From positions 1-64,000 of the forward strand of contig NZ_VUAZ01000052.1 in NCBI RefSeq assembly GCF_009296165.1: a stretch of 64,000 nt of DNA, in the 5' to 3' direction. This DNA is from Pseudomonas kitaguniensis (GTDB taxonomy: Bacteria; Pseudomonadota; Gammaproteobacteria; Pseudomonadales; Pseudomonadaceae). Positions 53,737 to 63,320 of this stretch are shown piece by piece. Under the pieces are notes generated by a model that had not been told where the DNA came from, ran no database searches, and saw only the letters and a program-made list of their open reading frames with translations. The translations under genes and the position numbers were made by a program. Position 1 is the first letter of the stretch; each line of letters opens with the position of its first letter.

Positions 53737-56037
53737 ATGATCATGTTATCGACTGCGCGTGCGTCTGGTTTTCCCCTTAAACGACTGGTGTTGGTGATCG
53801 GGCTGCATGCCCTTAGCCCGGCGAGCTATGCACAGGACGCCGCGACACCGGCAGCGGCGGCGGAGGAGGCTGCCTCCGGCGCCGGCGATACCACGCTGGG
53901 CACTGTTTCGGTGATTGGCCAGGGGGAAACGCGCCAGGTACAGCGCGTCGATGAAAAGGACATCAAGGCTTACTCGGCGGGCACCAACCCGATGAAGGTG
54001 CTGCAGCGTCTTGCCGGGGTCAGCTTTCAATCGGGCGACCCGCTCGGGCGCGAAGAAAGCAGCCAGCGCATCAGCTTGCGTGGCTTCGACATGCATCACT
54101 TGGGCTACACACTGGACGGCGTCACACTGGGCAACATGAGTTTCGCCAACTTCAACGGCCTGAGCATCACCCGCGCAATCATCGCGGAAAATATCGCCAA
54201 GAGCGAAGTCGCGGCCGGGATCGGCGCCTTGGGCACTGCCTCCAACAGCAACCTGGGCGGTACGGTCGCGTTCACCAGCGCAAACCCCGACAAGGAGTTT
54301 GGCGCACGCCTTTCGCAAACCCTGGGCAGCTATGCCACCCAACGCACCTACATGCGCGTCGATACCGGCGAATACAATGGCCTGGCGGCTTATGTCTCGG
54401 GGGAAAAATACGACGCCGACGCCTGGAAAGGTCACGACAACCCGCAGGAATCGGACGCGCTCAACGCCAAGGTTACCTACGATTTTGGCGGCAATCACCT
54501 GAGCTTCTATCACAGTACTTCAACGCACAATGAAGCCAACCTGCCGGCGATGTCGACCAGCATGATCAGTCGCTTGGGCTACAACTGGAGTTACTACACG
54601 CCTGACTGGACGCGGGCCGTGAACGCCGCCAACGGTATTTTTACCGGCGGCGTCACACGGGCGTCAGATGCAACCTACAACGGCAGCAGCTTGCGTGATG
54701 ATGAACTTGACATCCTCAGCGGCAACTTTTCGCTCACCGATGATCTGCTGCTGGACGCCACGGTCTATCACCACCACGACTCAGGCCGCGGCAACTCTTA
54801 CTACCCGTTCGTCTACACCAGTGGCAGCACGACCGTGCCCACCAACTCGATTCGCAGCACGGTGTACGGCATCAACCGCACGGGTTTCCAGACCGCGCTG
54901 ACGTACTTTCTCGGTCAGCATGAAATACAGGGCGGCTTCTGGATCCAGTCGAACAAGAATGACGTCTCGCGCTACCTGTTCGACCCGACCGGCACCGCGC
55001 CGCAAAACCACATTGTGAGAACCGACGGGTTGCCGCTGGTCGCCACCGTTCTGTCCCAGGATTACAACGACCTGACGCGACAGTTCTATCTGCGCGACAG
55101 CTACACCTTGCTTGACGACCGTTTGAAGCTGGAGTTCGGCGCCAAGAACACGGTCACTACCTCTACGGTGGAAGGCAAGGGCGGCGGTTACGCCAGTGGT
55201 TCGCTGGAGGCGCGAGACCGGTTCCTGCCGCAACTGGGTGCTACCTATAAGCTTAATGATCAAGATGAGGTGTTTACCTCGTACTCGGAAAACGTCGCCG
55301 CATTCCCCAGCAGCGGTTACAGCCCATTCTTCACCACCCAAGCGGCCGTCGACGCGGCAGACGGGTTCAAGAACCTCAAACCGGAAACCTCCAAAACCAT
55401 TGAAGTGGGTGTGCGCCGCAGCAACCCGCTTTATTCCACTTCGGCCGCGGTCTACAACACCCGGTTCGATAACCGCCTGGTTGCGATTACCAACTGCACC
55501 GGTATTGTGATTTGCCAGAACAGCGTGGCCAACGTCGGCTCGGTGACCAGCCGAGGCCTGGAACTGACTTTCGCGCTGACCCCCAACGAAAACTGGAGCT
55601 GGTCCAACTCTGCCTCCTACAACCACAGCACATACGACGACGATTACCAAAGCGGTACCAGCCAAGTTCACGTCAAAGGCAAGACCGTGGTCGACACGCC
55701 CAAGCTGATGTATTCAAGCGCCCTGGACTGGCATTGGCAGCACTGGAATGCGGGGTTGCAGGGCAGCTACATGAGCAAGCGTTATTTCACCTACACCAAC
55801 GACGCAAGCGTTGCCGGCTATTGGCTGGCCAATACAACGCTGGGCTATGACTTCGGCAAGTTGGGCGCGGTCAAAGACACCACCGTGTCGCTGAACGTGG
55901 TTAACCTGTTCGACAAGCGCTACATCTCAACGATTAACACGGATGCCACTGCTGCAAGTGACCCCACCGGTGACTTGCAGATACTGCAGGTCGGCAACCC
56001 GCGCAGCGCGTTCGTCACCCTGGCGGTGCGCCTTTAG
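53737..56037 (+). CDS. TonB-dependent receptor served by the adjacent TonB-ExbB-ExbD
   Basis: This 766-residue receptor has a signal peptide ending in SYA, an Ala/Glu-rich spacer, a TonB-box-like TLGTVSVIG, a plug (RLAGVSFQSGDPLG, ISLRGFDMHHLGYTLDGV, SNLGGTVAF) and a barrel ending in VTLAVRL. No signalling domain is present. AGGAA precedes the ATG at suitable distance. The dedicated TonB system and the nearby secreted phosphodiesterase suggest import of something released outside the cell, not necessarily iron. The substrate cannot be read from sequence. Confidence 0.85.
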   Translation: MIMLSTARASGFPLKRLVLVIGLHALSPASYAQDAATPAAAAEEAASGAGDTTLGTVSVIGQGETRQVQRVDEKDIKAYSAGTNPMKVLQRLAGVSFQSGDPLGREESSQRISLRGFDMHHLGYTLDGVTLGNMSFANFNGLSITRAIIAENIAKSEVAAGIGALGTASNSNLGGTVAFTSANPDKEFGARLSQTLGSYATQRTYMRVDTGEYNGLAAYVSGEKYDADAWKGHDNPQESDALNAKVTYDFGGNHLSFYHSTSTHNEANLPAMSTSMISRLGYNWSYYTPDWTRAVNAANGIFTGGVTRASDATYNGSSLRDDELDILSGNFSLTDDLLLDATVYHHHDSGRGNSYYPFVYTSGSTTVPTNSIRSTVYGINRTGFQTALTYFLGQHEIQGGFWIQSNKNDVSRYLFDPTGTAPQNHIVRTDGLPLVATVLSQDYNDLTRQFYLRDSYTLLDDRLKLEFGAKNTVTTSTVEGKGGGYASGSLEARDRFLPQLGATYKLNDQDEVFTSYSENVAAFPSSGYSPFFTTQAAVDAADGFKNLKPETSKTIEVGVRRSNPLYSTSAAVYNTRFDNRLVAITNCTGIVICQNSVANVGSVTSRGLELTFALTPNENWSWSNSASYNHSTYDDDYQSGTSQVHVKGKTVVDTPKLMYSSALDWHWQHWNAGLQGSYMSKRYFTYTNDASVAGYWLANTTLGYDFGKLGAVKDTTVSLNVVNLFDKRYISTINTDATAASDPTGDLQILQVGNPRSAFVTLAVRL

Positions 56038-56076
56038 CGCAGCGCTTTGGCGCGCCTGACCCAGAGGCTGAAGCGC

Positions 56077-56817
56077 ATGCGTGATAGCCGAGCCACCCCG
56101 GTAAGCCGCCAGCGTGGTATTGCGCTGCTGATGGTGCTTTGGGTCATGGCCTTGCTCAGCCTGCTGTTGGCTTCACTCGCCGCCTGGGTGCAACTCGAAA
56201 GTCGCCAGGCCGTGTACCTTCGCCAGCACACGCAAGCACTGCTGGCGGCAGAGGCGGGCGTCGAGTTGGCGGTGCAAGCCTTGGCTGATCCTGTGCAGCG
56301 TAAAAAGTGGGTCGCCGACGGACGTGAAATGGCCCTGACATTCGACGACGCGCAACTCTCGGTCAGCCTGCACAGCGAGAATGGCAAGCTCTACCTGAAC
56401 AACGCCGAACCGGATGATTTTTCCCGCTTGGCGCTGGCGTGCGGCGCGAGCCAGGCACAAGCCAGCCAATTGGCTGATGGACTGCTAGCGCGCCGGAATA
56501 AAGACCAGCCGCCGTTTCGCTTGCTTGAAGAAGTACGGCAACTACCGGGCATGACGCAAGCGCTGTACAGCCGGCTGTTGCCGGAGATTACGCTATGGAG
56601 CGGCTTTGATCGGCCCGATCCGGCTTTTGCCAGCCCGCTGATGCGCACTGCACTGAACCTGCCAAAGGGCAACCCGGCGGGTGTGGACCCTGGCGAGGTG
56701 TTGGTGATTGACAGCCGGGCGCAGCGCGGTGATGGGTATATCGCGCGGTTGCAGGTGACGGTGTTGTTGAATACGGTGAAGGGGCGGGCCTATACGGTGC
56801 TGCGGTGGGAGGAGTGA
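56077..56817 (+). CDS. GspK-like type II secretion minor pseudopilin, without other secretion genes nearby
   Basis: The N-terminus has a prepilin peptidase site and helix (RQRGIALLMVLWVMALLSLLLASLAAW, cleavage after Gly), followed by a GspK-type soluble domain (EAGVELAVQAL, LYLNNAEPDDFSRLA, FRLLEEVRQLPGM). At about 246 residues it is shorter than the usual 300-330 for GspK. I prefer the ATG at 56077 with AGAGG before it; a TTG at 56047 extends the frame. It begins within 40 bp of the receptor stop, so it is probably part of that operon. No other gsp gene is in the window. It is either a remnant of a type II system or a partner of one encoded elsewhere that exports the neighbouring secreted proteins. 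Confidence 0.7.
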   Translation: MRDSRATPVSRQRGIALLMVLWVMALLSLLLASLAAWVQLESRQAVYLRQHTQALLAAEAGVELAVQALADPVQRKKWVADGREMALTFDDAQLSVSLHSENGKLYLNNAEPDDFSRLALACGASQAQASQLADGLLARRNKDQPPFRLLEEVRQLPGMTQALYSRLLPEITLWSGFDRPDPAFASPLMRTALNLPKGNPAGVDPGEVLVIDSRAQRGDGYIARLQVTVLLNTVKGRAYTVLRWEE

Positions 56818-57080
56818 GGTGACCAATCCAAGTGAACTATGCGGTAGCGTCGGCGATTACCAAACAAGGGTTACCAACCTTGCCCGCCATGGGAACAGCA
56901 TTGAGCGCAGGCAGTCATTCGGGTTGAACCGTGAGTGAGGCGCAGGCGGCTGGCCAGGCAGCTTATGAGCTTCATCATTTTTGAACTAATCATCACGCTC
57001 ATCCACCTAATTCTGTGCAAATAGTCTATAGCTCAGGCTTATCCTGGGTTACTCATTCACACATGAAGGTTTGGTGGATC
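56818..57080. other. intergenic region
   Basis: There is no convincing gene here. An imperfect short inverted repeat (AAGGGTT ACC AACCTT, near 56867) may be a weak hairpin after the GspK-like gene. The right part is AT-rich and probably contains the CsbD promoter. Confidence 0.3.
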
Positions 57081-57329
57081 ATGAAGAGCGAACAGGTTGA
57101 AGGCGTTGCAGAAAAGATTACCGGCAAAGCGCAGAGCGCAGTAGGGAAACTGTTTGGTGACTCGAAGCTGGAAGCTGAAGGTACTGGACGCCAAGCTGCC
57201 GGTCAGTTGACCCAAGCCTATGGCGATGCATTGGACAGCGTATCGACGTTCGTCAAAGAAAAGCCAGTCGCCGCGATCGCAATTGGTGCAGTCGCACTGC
57301 TGGTTATGGACCGTCTCTTTCGCCGCTGA
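57081..57329 (+). CDS. CsbD-like stress protein with C-terminal membrane segment
   Basis: This is an 82-residue protein. The N-terminal half has the CsbD pattern (VEGVAEKITGKAQSAVGKLFGD, then EGTGRQAAGQ), and the C-terminus is a hydrophobic helix followed by basic residues (AIAIGAVALLVMDRLFRR), typical of the membrane-anchored CsbD/YjbJ variants in pseudomonads. The start at 57081 gives the usual length; an upstream ATG at 57063 is possible. Such proteins are induced by general stress and their biochemical role is unknown. It stands alone. Confidence 0.75.
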   Translation: MKSEQVEGVAEKITGKAQSAVGKLFGDSKLEAEGTGRQAAGQLTQAYGDALDSVSTFVKEKPVAAIAIGAVALLVMDRLFRR

Positions 57330-57363
57330 CTCAGGCGCACAGCTGAACGGGCCTGATGAATTT

Positions 57364-57410
57364 GCACACCGCAACAGGGCGCTATGATGGCGCCTAAACC
57401 TGCGGTGTGC
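57364..57410. other. long composite hairpin downstream of the CsbD-like gene
   Basis: GCACACCGCA (57364-57373) pairs perfectly with TGCGGTGTGC (57401-57410), and inside it GGCGC (57378-57382) pairs with GCGCC (57390-57394). No T-run follows on either strand. It could be a transcript-end structure or a regulatory RNA element. Confidence 0.45.
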
Positions 57411-57555
57411 AGATAAGCGAAAGTCCTGCTCAAGCGAGTTCAAGCTCAACGCCGCAAGTAGGGTGCCTGACCAAAAAAAGTGCAATCTGCAATGCAAGCG
57501 TTGAGCAACGCTTGAGTTATCAGCTCATGCGCACACCGGCATTTACCTGAAAACG

Positions 57556-57948
57556 CTAAAGGCCGTTAATCTTGGTTTCCGGACTTCCTGGCATTAGTTT
57601 TTTAGCTAAAAACTGCCAGGTCTTCCAGGAAAGTAGCGCAAGGAGCGCCCCAAACGTACCGTAGAACAAACCCAGCTTAACGCGAACCCAAGGGCTGAAA
57701 TGGCAAGGCGCTGTGGGGAGGCCAGAGGCGGGCATGCAGGGTTCAGGAAAAATAATCAACCCTGCATGAGGCCAGAAGATGATTGAAACAAACCCTATCG
57801 TGAACAGTGCCGCTATTTTCCATTGAGAAACACCTGAAACTTTCTTGATTGTGCAGATCAAGAAGACGACTAAGGCGAACGACAGCAGCAGTGGCGTTAC
57901 TATCTCTTCGTAGTAAACCTGAACAATTAATTGCGTATAAGCATTCAT
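57556..57948 (-). CDS. small membrane protein, unknown
   Basis: This 130-residue protein is not recognised. It has an N-terminal helix after a short acidic start (LLLSFALVVFLICTI), a second around residues 45-60 (IAALFTIGFVSIIFW) and a third near 95-110 (GLFYGTFGALLALLSW), with a Cys/Pro-rich loop between the last two. No homologous domain is evident. The remaining 57411-57555 is non-coding as far as I can see. Confidence 0.5.
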   Translation of the reverse strand: MNAYTQLIVQVYYEEIVTPLLLSFALVVFLICTIKKVSGVSQWKIAALFTIGFVSIIFWPHAGLIIFPEPCMPASGLPTAPCHFSPWVRVKLGLFYGTFGALLALLSWKTWQFLAKKLMPGSPETKINGL

Positions 57949-57976
57949 GTAATCTCCAGGGAAGTCGTTCCGTCTG

Positions 57977-58266
57977 CACGATCTACCGTACCCTACTTAT
58001 TGAAGCATACATACCTGGCAATGAGCCTGACGTTTTCCGATCACCTGGTGGACCCATTCGAAGAGGGTATCGATTTGTTGGTACGGTTCGGCGAACTACA
58101 GGACACCAGCGGCCTGGTAGCGCGGCGATTGACCCGTCAACGCTGGGCCATCTGCGCATCCCCTGACTACCTTGCGCGCTTCGGCACCCCGCAAACCCTG
58201 GAAGAGCTGACTCAGCATCTTGTGCGCGCCTTGGCAGTAAAGGCTCTGCGCGCATTTAATCGCTGA
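57977..58266 (+). pseudogene. LysR-type regulator remnant (effector-binding domain piece)
   Basis: About 80 codons carry FSDHLVDPFEEGIDLLVRFG, then LVARRLTRQRWAICASPDYLARFGTP, which is the middle of the substrate-binding domain of LysR regulators. The N-terminal helix-turn-helix is missing, and after LTQH the sequence becomes unrelated and stops. It is a decayed fragment at the edge of an AT-richer, probably acquired region. Confidence 0.65.
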
Positions 58267-58376
58267 ACACGCAAAACGCCAGGGGGAGGGGAAATTACTT
58301 ATGAAAGTGCGTGGGTGCGCGGACAGCTGAAGATGCAGTTAGAGTGGTCATCATTCTCCTGATTATTGTGTGACAA

Positions 58377-58988
58377 ATGAATATTCCGTTTTTTGTTTCT
58401 CTGGATGGACCCAAAGGCACCGGCAAAACCACGCTATTGGAGGCCGTAACGGCAATGCTGAGGGCGGACAACAAGAAAGTCATCCGACTTTGCGAGAGAA
58501 AAAGCGATCCCTACAGAAGGGAAACCATGGCCCTGGTTAATGAACTTGCCAGAAATCCGTCAAGAGATCTGGAATGGGCTGTGTGCGAGCGCTTTGCCGA
58601 CAGTCGCAGTTGGATATCCCGGAACGTACTGACTCAGCAGCCGTTGGACAGCATTATCCTGATTGATCGCTGGTATCCGTCTGATGCTGCGTTTCGACAC
58701 ACCGTTCCGTTTGCAGAGATTCTTCAGTTGAACCGGGAGCGCGACGTGCGAGTGCCGGATGTGCATGTCGGCGTTGTCACCGCGCCGGATATTTCGTGGG
58801 CAAGGGCAACTGCACGGTCGCGAGGATTGGGCGGTACAGTGATCCAGAAGTATGCAGAGCATGTTGCATGTACAGAGATATTCGAGCAGGCGGTCGCGGA
58901 TCATGGCTGGGTGATGTGCCGTAATGAAGGTGCGATCGAAGACGCAGTGAAGCAGGTGGTGGCTGAGATCCTAAAAGTAGCTGGGTGA
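58377..58988 (+). CDS. dTMP-kinase-like P-loop nucleotide kinase
   Basis: The protein has 203 residues. The P-loop reads SLDGPKGTGKTTLLEAV at the N-terminus; a DRWYPSDAAF segment corresponds to the DR(Y/F) base-binding region of thymidylate kinases, and a LID-like Arg-rich stretch (SWARATARSRGLGG) follows. It resembles dTMP kinase but is divergent, and it lacks the usual holB context of the housekeeping tmk, so it is more likely an accessory paralogue. The base composition around it is more AT-rich than the left part of the window, suggesting transfer. A weak hairpin follows the stop near 58985-59003. Confidence 0.65.
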   Translation: MNIPFFVSLDGPKGTGKTTLLEAVTAMLRADNKKVIRLCERKSDPYRRETMALVNELARNPSRDLEWAVCERFADSRSWISRNVLTQQPLDSIILIDRWYPSDAAFRHTVPFAEILQLNRERDVRVPDVHVGVVTAPDISWARATARSRGLGGTVIQKYAEHVACTEIFEQAVADHGWVMCRNEGAIEDAVKQVVAEILKVAG

Positions 58989-60326
58989 CACGTAGTGTGA
59001 CCGGTAAGCAAAAATGATAAATATAAAAATTAACTATTTTTCAGTAGGTTAAAAGGAAATGACTTTAAAAAAAATAGATTCCGAGTCGAATGTTAGGGGA
59101 CTTATCATTTTTTGAGTCGTGATTGACCTGAGCAAATCACCATTTCGATGTAATGTGGTTCACATACTTGCTGATTTTTTCCCATCTTGCTGAACTGCAT
59201 TCTGACTTGATGTTGCACCCGCCGAGGGCTTTTTGAGCACATCGAATTCAGCGATTTGAATCTGATGATTTCTTCGACCTGAACCAGCATCAAAAAAATG
59301 ACCTGCTCAGCGGAAATGGCAGCTATCCGCGGAGGTTAGTTAAAGCCTCTGAGCAAGCCTACTTATTCAGGCAAGCACCGTGCTTCTATAAAGGCTTATC
59401 CCAAAAGCCTCATCGAATATTATGAGTATCGCGATTGGCTGGACCACTATGAATATAGGCCCGCGAAAGACCGTAATTGAAAGTTTTGCAGCCAATTTCA
59501 ATCTGAATGCTCCTCCAATGTTCGTACATACAGGATCGAATGCGCATTTGAAGGCAAGCATGCTGACATCTTCAAACCATGATTCCAGCCAATGCTGGCA
59601 CAACGTCAGGAGGCCAGCAGCGGCCTAATTCTCGGCAGACCATACATACAGGATGACGATAGCTGGAAGTTGTAATCAAAATTCATGATTACCTAAAAAA
59701 ACAAAACGGATCAATACGTTGTGGGTTGATAAGATAACTTTCTTTAAAAACCTTTAAGAGTTTCGTCCTGTCTTGGCTAGCTGCACAAAATGATATGGAG
59801 TAAATATCCATATAGGGGGCATAGAAGAACCTCTCAAGGTCGATCATTAACCCGAGCGGCAATTTTCTCAATGTTGAGGAAAATGCTAGCTACGACCCTG
59901 AGAGCTAAATCACCGCGGCCATAAGCTTGCATTTGCGACAGACTACCCGCCGAAACCGGACGTCTGCAAGGTACCGCTAACGGCCGAGGCTGTGTAAAAA
60001 CGTTTTTGAGCGCGTCAGGTGCTCAAAACCAGACTGGAAATTGCGTTTCTACGCGAAATCCACATCTGCAGATGTGCCGATAAATTTCAGATTTAACGTA
60101 GACGCGGGCACTTCAATTCTGGCGAAGCGTTTTTACACACTCTGGGCCGATTTCTGTCGGTGACGACCGACTAAAAACGGCAAAAACAGTCATTCCCAAG
60201 AGCTTTTTTCCGCCCCAAGATGGCGAATCTATAGATGCGTACCTACCGCCGCGCGAAGCCAAACCTCCGTTAGGGCTTGGCTCGCGCTCAGCTTGCACTT
60301 AGATCGTCGCCCGAAAGGTATCTGCA
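58989..60326. other. gene-poor AT-richer region between the kinase gene and the ATPase operon
   Basis: No complete gene could be supported. A short Tyr-rich frame on the plus strand (about 59341-59478, with SLIEYYEYRDWLDHYEYRP) and a 60-codon frame on the minus strand (59689-59871) look protein-like but have no proper start or family match. A MITE-like inverted-repeat element occupies 59991-60139. The drop in GC and the scraps of reading frames suggest an accessory region of repeated insertion and decay. Confidence 0.4.
59991..60139. mobile_element. MITE-like element with perfect 12-bp terminal inverted repeats
   Basis: TGTGTAAAAACG at 59991-60002 and CGTTTTTACACA at 60128-60139 are exact inverted copies enclosing about 125 bp with no ORF. 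Size and ends fit a miniature element mobilised by an IS transposase. No target duplication was recognised beside the ends. Confidence 0.5.
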
Positions 60327-63320
60327 TTATTGAATGCGCTGTTTCCAGTTCCCTGCTTGCGCAGTGACACCATTTTCAGTCGGCACGAGCGTCCAGATCT
60401 TGGCCTCAATCCCGTCGTTTTGCAGCTTGCGCAGGAAGTAACGCGCCTGCAGAGCATCATGGGTAGCGATCACGACCTGGAAACCATGATCAACGATGTA
60501 GTCACGCAGCAAATCGAAAACCGCAGAGGCATGCACCAGATCGTGGTGCTGAGTCGGGTCATCCAACAACAGTGCTTTCCAAGGAGACCACTGATGACTA
60601 ATGGCCATCGAGAGCAGGAAGGTCAGTTGAAGATCTGTCAACTGTGCCTCACTCGCGATATCAGGTACCGGTACCGCTTTATTGCCAAGCGGTACAGAAA
60701 CACCGGCACGATCTTTGTTATACGAGCTGAAGAACTTCAAGCTTGCCTCGTGGAATCTGGACTCCCGCACGACCCGTTTCAGCAGCGCCTGCCAGCGGGG
60801 TACCACCTTGCCGACATGCTTCTGAACGTTCTCAATTTCTTTCTTGAGTGAGCCGTCCAGCAAATCCATCGCGTCCGAGATCAGGGTCAATCGCAAGAAG
60901 CTGGATCGCGCCGCATTGATGCTGTCATTGAGAAAAGCTTCGAAGGCCTCTTCTGAACGGTCAAGACGCTGAGCATCAATCAGCCGCTGGGCCAGTTGTG
61001 ATTCATTCAACTTGGCCCAAGCAGAAATTTCCACCCCAATGCCTTCTAGTGCTGAAACATAACCTTCTAGGAGGGTCAACGTAGCGCGCAGCGTCGCTTC
61101 ACGGGCTTGCGCAGCTTCTGCAAGTGGGTCGCCGGTCAACTCCAGTTCTTGCCAGCTTGCCCGGAATTGAAGAAGGAGCGTTTGAACCCTTCTGATTTCT
61201 TCCTCAGTCCCCTGGACAACGGTTGATGACTCAAGCAACAGATGCTGTTGGGTGTCTAGGGCGGATTGCACAGTCCCGACCTTACCGTTTAGATCGCTGA
61301 TATTCTGTTCCAGCTGAGCTTTTGCTGCAGTGAGTTGCTCGAGCGTACGAGCCAGCGGTTCCCCAGAGGTGAGCGCGGCCAGTGAGGCGACTGCTTGATC
61401 CAGCCGCGTGGCCGCTTCGCTCTGTTGAACTCGGGCCAAGTCAAGCATGTGCTGTGCCGAGTTGAATGCTCGCTCGGTTTGTTCAAAGGCTTCAGGGGTA
61501 GGGAAAGCGTCCAACGCCGCTCGCTGATCAGCCAAACGCTTTTTGGCAGGAACAATGCTATCGAGTTGCTGCCTGAGCGCCTCTCTTGCCAACGGGAGCG
61601 AGTCACTAGCCAAAATCGGATCTGTACGAAACTGCGTAACTTGCCTTCCCAGCTCCACGCGTCTGGACTCCAAAGCACCCAATTCCCCTCGACTGAGGTC
61701 TAGTGCTTGATGCACTTTCTCAACCGCGACCTCACTGGCCGTTACCGCTTCCACCGCAGCCCGCAATTGCTGCTCAGCTGAGGTCAAACTAGGATTGATC
61801 GCCTCAAGGGCTTGAGCCACACGGGACTGAAGTTTGGCTGCACCATGCGGCTCCAGGCAAAGCGGGCATTGATCTTGGTCAGCGGGAAGATGTTGCGCTA
61901 TGGATGCAACAGCCTGACGGATTGCGTCGGCGGAAGAACTGAGCATCTCATAATGTGATCGGGCAGTGGCCTCCGCAGCTTTACACGTCTCATACGAGGA
62001 CCGTTCGGCATCCCGATCGATGCCCTGTTTATCGATGATCACTTCGAGCGCTGTGATTTGCTGAACAACCTCGCTGATCCGCTGCTCAGTGGCCTGCCAG
62101 TCGGCAAGCATTAGTTGACCCGCGTCCAGGCGCCGCTCGGTCTGGCTAATGCCCTGAAGCTGGGCGTCAATCTGAGCATGCTGGTTCCGAACACGTTGGT
62201 TGTGCTCATGCTGCTCGCGAAGTACACGAGAATCTTTTTCGGCCTCACGTAGGGCGGCAATCGCTGATGTCAACGCATCATTACGGTGATCGATCTCCTG
62301 TTTCGCACTTGTTTCTCCGATCAGGCGCTCAAGTTGCTGCCCGATACTGGCGAGCTCTTGCTGTGCAGAGTGGATACTGGCCTGATGCTCGTGCAATGCG
62401 GCACTGCCTTGAGCCCTTTTAGTTGTGTGGTGGCCAAACGTTTCACTCGCTGCCGTGAGGTCTGCATTGAGCTTTTCAAGCTGCTCCCGCGCCGCAACGA
62501 AGCTTTCAACAAGATCATTTACCAAGGCGAGGTTTGAGATTTGCGTCCGAGCACGCTCGACCTTTCCTTGCAAAATTTCGAACAGTGCGGAGTGTGCAAT
62601 CGTCAACTCCTCCTGGCTCACAGGCCCGGTCAACAAGCCAGGCGGAATCTGACTCAAGCTTTTCGTCTGGTTTGCAGCGTCAGAGAGAATGTCCGCAATT
62701 CGATCGCGCGGACGCAATGCACCTACTGCACCAGCAGCAGCGATGCCACGCTCGTCAAGTAGACGATTCCACTCGTTCAAATCAGCCTCATGCCCAATCA
62801 GCACTTCTTCTGCGCGGGCTTTTTGCTCCGTGAGCGACCTTCGCACAGCTGCGAGGTTGGCGCGAGCTTTAGAACCGTCGCGACCAATCGGCAGCTTTGC
62901 CAGCTGGGATCCGGCTTCCTTTTCTTCCGCATTGACGATCCACCCGTTCTCCCTTTGATCCAAAAGGTGGGTTAGGCGCAGTAAAAATGGGATGTCACTT
63001 GAGGACACATTAGGAAAGACGCTGCTTAAGTCCCCGTCCTGGTTGACCTTGCCAGCTGAAGTCACACGTGATGTCGCGGTCAGCTCAGAAAAATTCAAAC
63101 TGACTGCCGCTTCGGTCTGATCATCACGAATGATGTGGGCAATGTCGTCACGGAGTCGTGCGACTTTCCCAGTCAGACCAAACTCGATCGCCTCAAATAC
63201 CGTTGTTTTCCCCGTCCCATTTGGTGCGAGCAAAATAGTCGCACCAGGACTCAGATCGATGGTGACGTTAGCCCCGAATTTACGCAGGTTCGACAGGGTG
63301 ATTGAATTCAACTTACTCAC
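60327..63320 (-). CDS. Rad50/SMC-like ABC ATPase with zinc-hook motif, likely part of a defence system
   Basis: The protein has 997 residues. The N-terminus has a Walker A (APNGTGKTTVFEAIEFGL). The C-terminal lobe has a Walker B (WKALLLDDPTQHHD) followed by a switch His (ATHDALQ) and a Q-rich signature region (TDLQLTFLLSM). Between them lie long coiled coils (about 170-480 and 530-800) with a central CPLCLEP at about 500, the CxxC zinc hook of Rad50-type dimers. A 197-residue protein is encoded immediately upstream with a 4-bp overlap, and a third gene overlaps that one. This three-gene arrangement resembles ABC-three-component and Lamassu (LmuB) anti-phage systems, where the ATPase senses or holds DNA and controls an effector. 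Fold is certain; system assignment is inference because the effector is outside the window. Confidence 0.75.
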   Translation of the reverse strand: MSKLNSITLSNLRKFGANVTIDLSPGATILLAPNGTGKTTVFEAIEFGLTGKVARLRDDIAHIIRDDQTEAAVSLNFSELTATSRVTSAGKVNQDGDLSSVFPNVSSSDIPFLLRLTHLLDQRENGWIVNAEEKEAGSQLAKLPIGRDGSKARANLAAVRRSLTEQKARAEEVLIGHEADLNEWNRLLDERGIAAAGAVGALRPRDRIADILSDAANQTKSLSQIPPGLLTGPVSQEELTIAHSALFEILQGKVERARTQISNLALVNDLVESFVAAREQLEKLNADLTAASETFGHHTTKRAQGSAALHEHQASIHSAQQELASIGQQLERLIGETSAKQEIDHRNDALTSAIAALREAEKDSRVLREQHEHNQRVRNQHAQIDAQLQGISQTERRLDAGQLMLADWQATEQRISEVVQQITALEVIIDKQGIDRDAERSSYETCKAAEATARSHYEMLSSSADAIRQAVASIAQHLPADQDQCPLCLEPHGAAKLQSRVAQALEAINPSLTSAEQQLRAAVEAVTASEVAVEKVHQALDLSRGELGALESRRVELGRQVTQFRTDPILASDSLPLAREALRQQLDSIVPAKKRLADQRAALDAFPTPEAFEQTERAFNSAQHMLDLARVQQSEAATRLDQAVASLAALTSGEPLARTLEQLTAAKAQLEQNISDLNGKVGTVQSALDTQQHLLLESSTVVQGTEEEIRRVQTLLLQFRASWQELELTGDPLAEAAQAREATLRATLTLLEGYVSALEGIGVEISAWAKLNESQLAQRLIDAQRLDRSEEAFEAFLNDSINAARSSFLRLTLISDAMDLLDGSLKKEIENVQKHVGKVVPRWQALLKRVVRESRFHEASLKFFSSYNKDRAGVSVPLGNKAVPVPDIASEAQLTDLQLTFLLSMAISHQWSPWKALLLDDPTQHHDLVHASAVFDLLRDYIVDHGFQVVIATHDALQARYFLRKLQNDGIEAKIWTLVPTENGVTAQAGNWKQRIQ

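Noticed and set aside
58985-59003. Intrinsic terminator after the kinase-like gene
   Set aside because: The stem (GGTGACAC/GTGTGACC) has a mismatch and no T-run follows.
59105-59603. Several 60-80 codon frames in the AT-richer gap
   Set aside because: They overlap each other on both strands, lack ribosome binding sites and show no recognisable domain; kept only as a description of the region.
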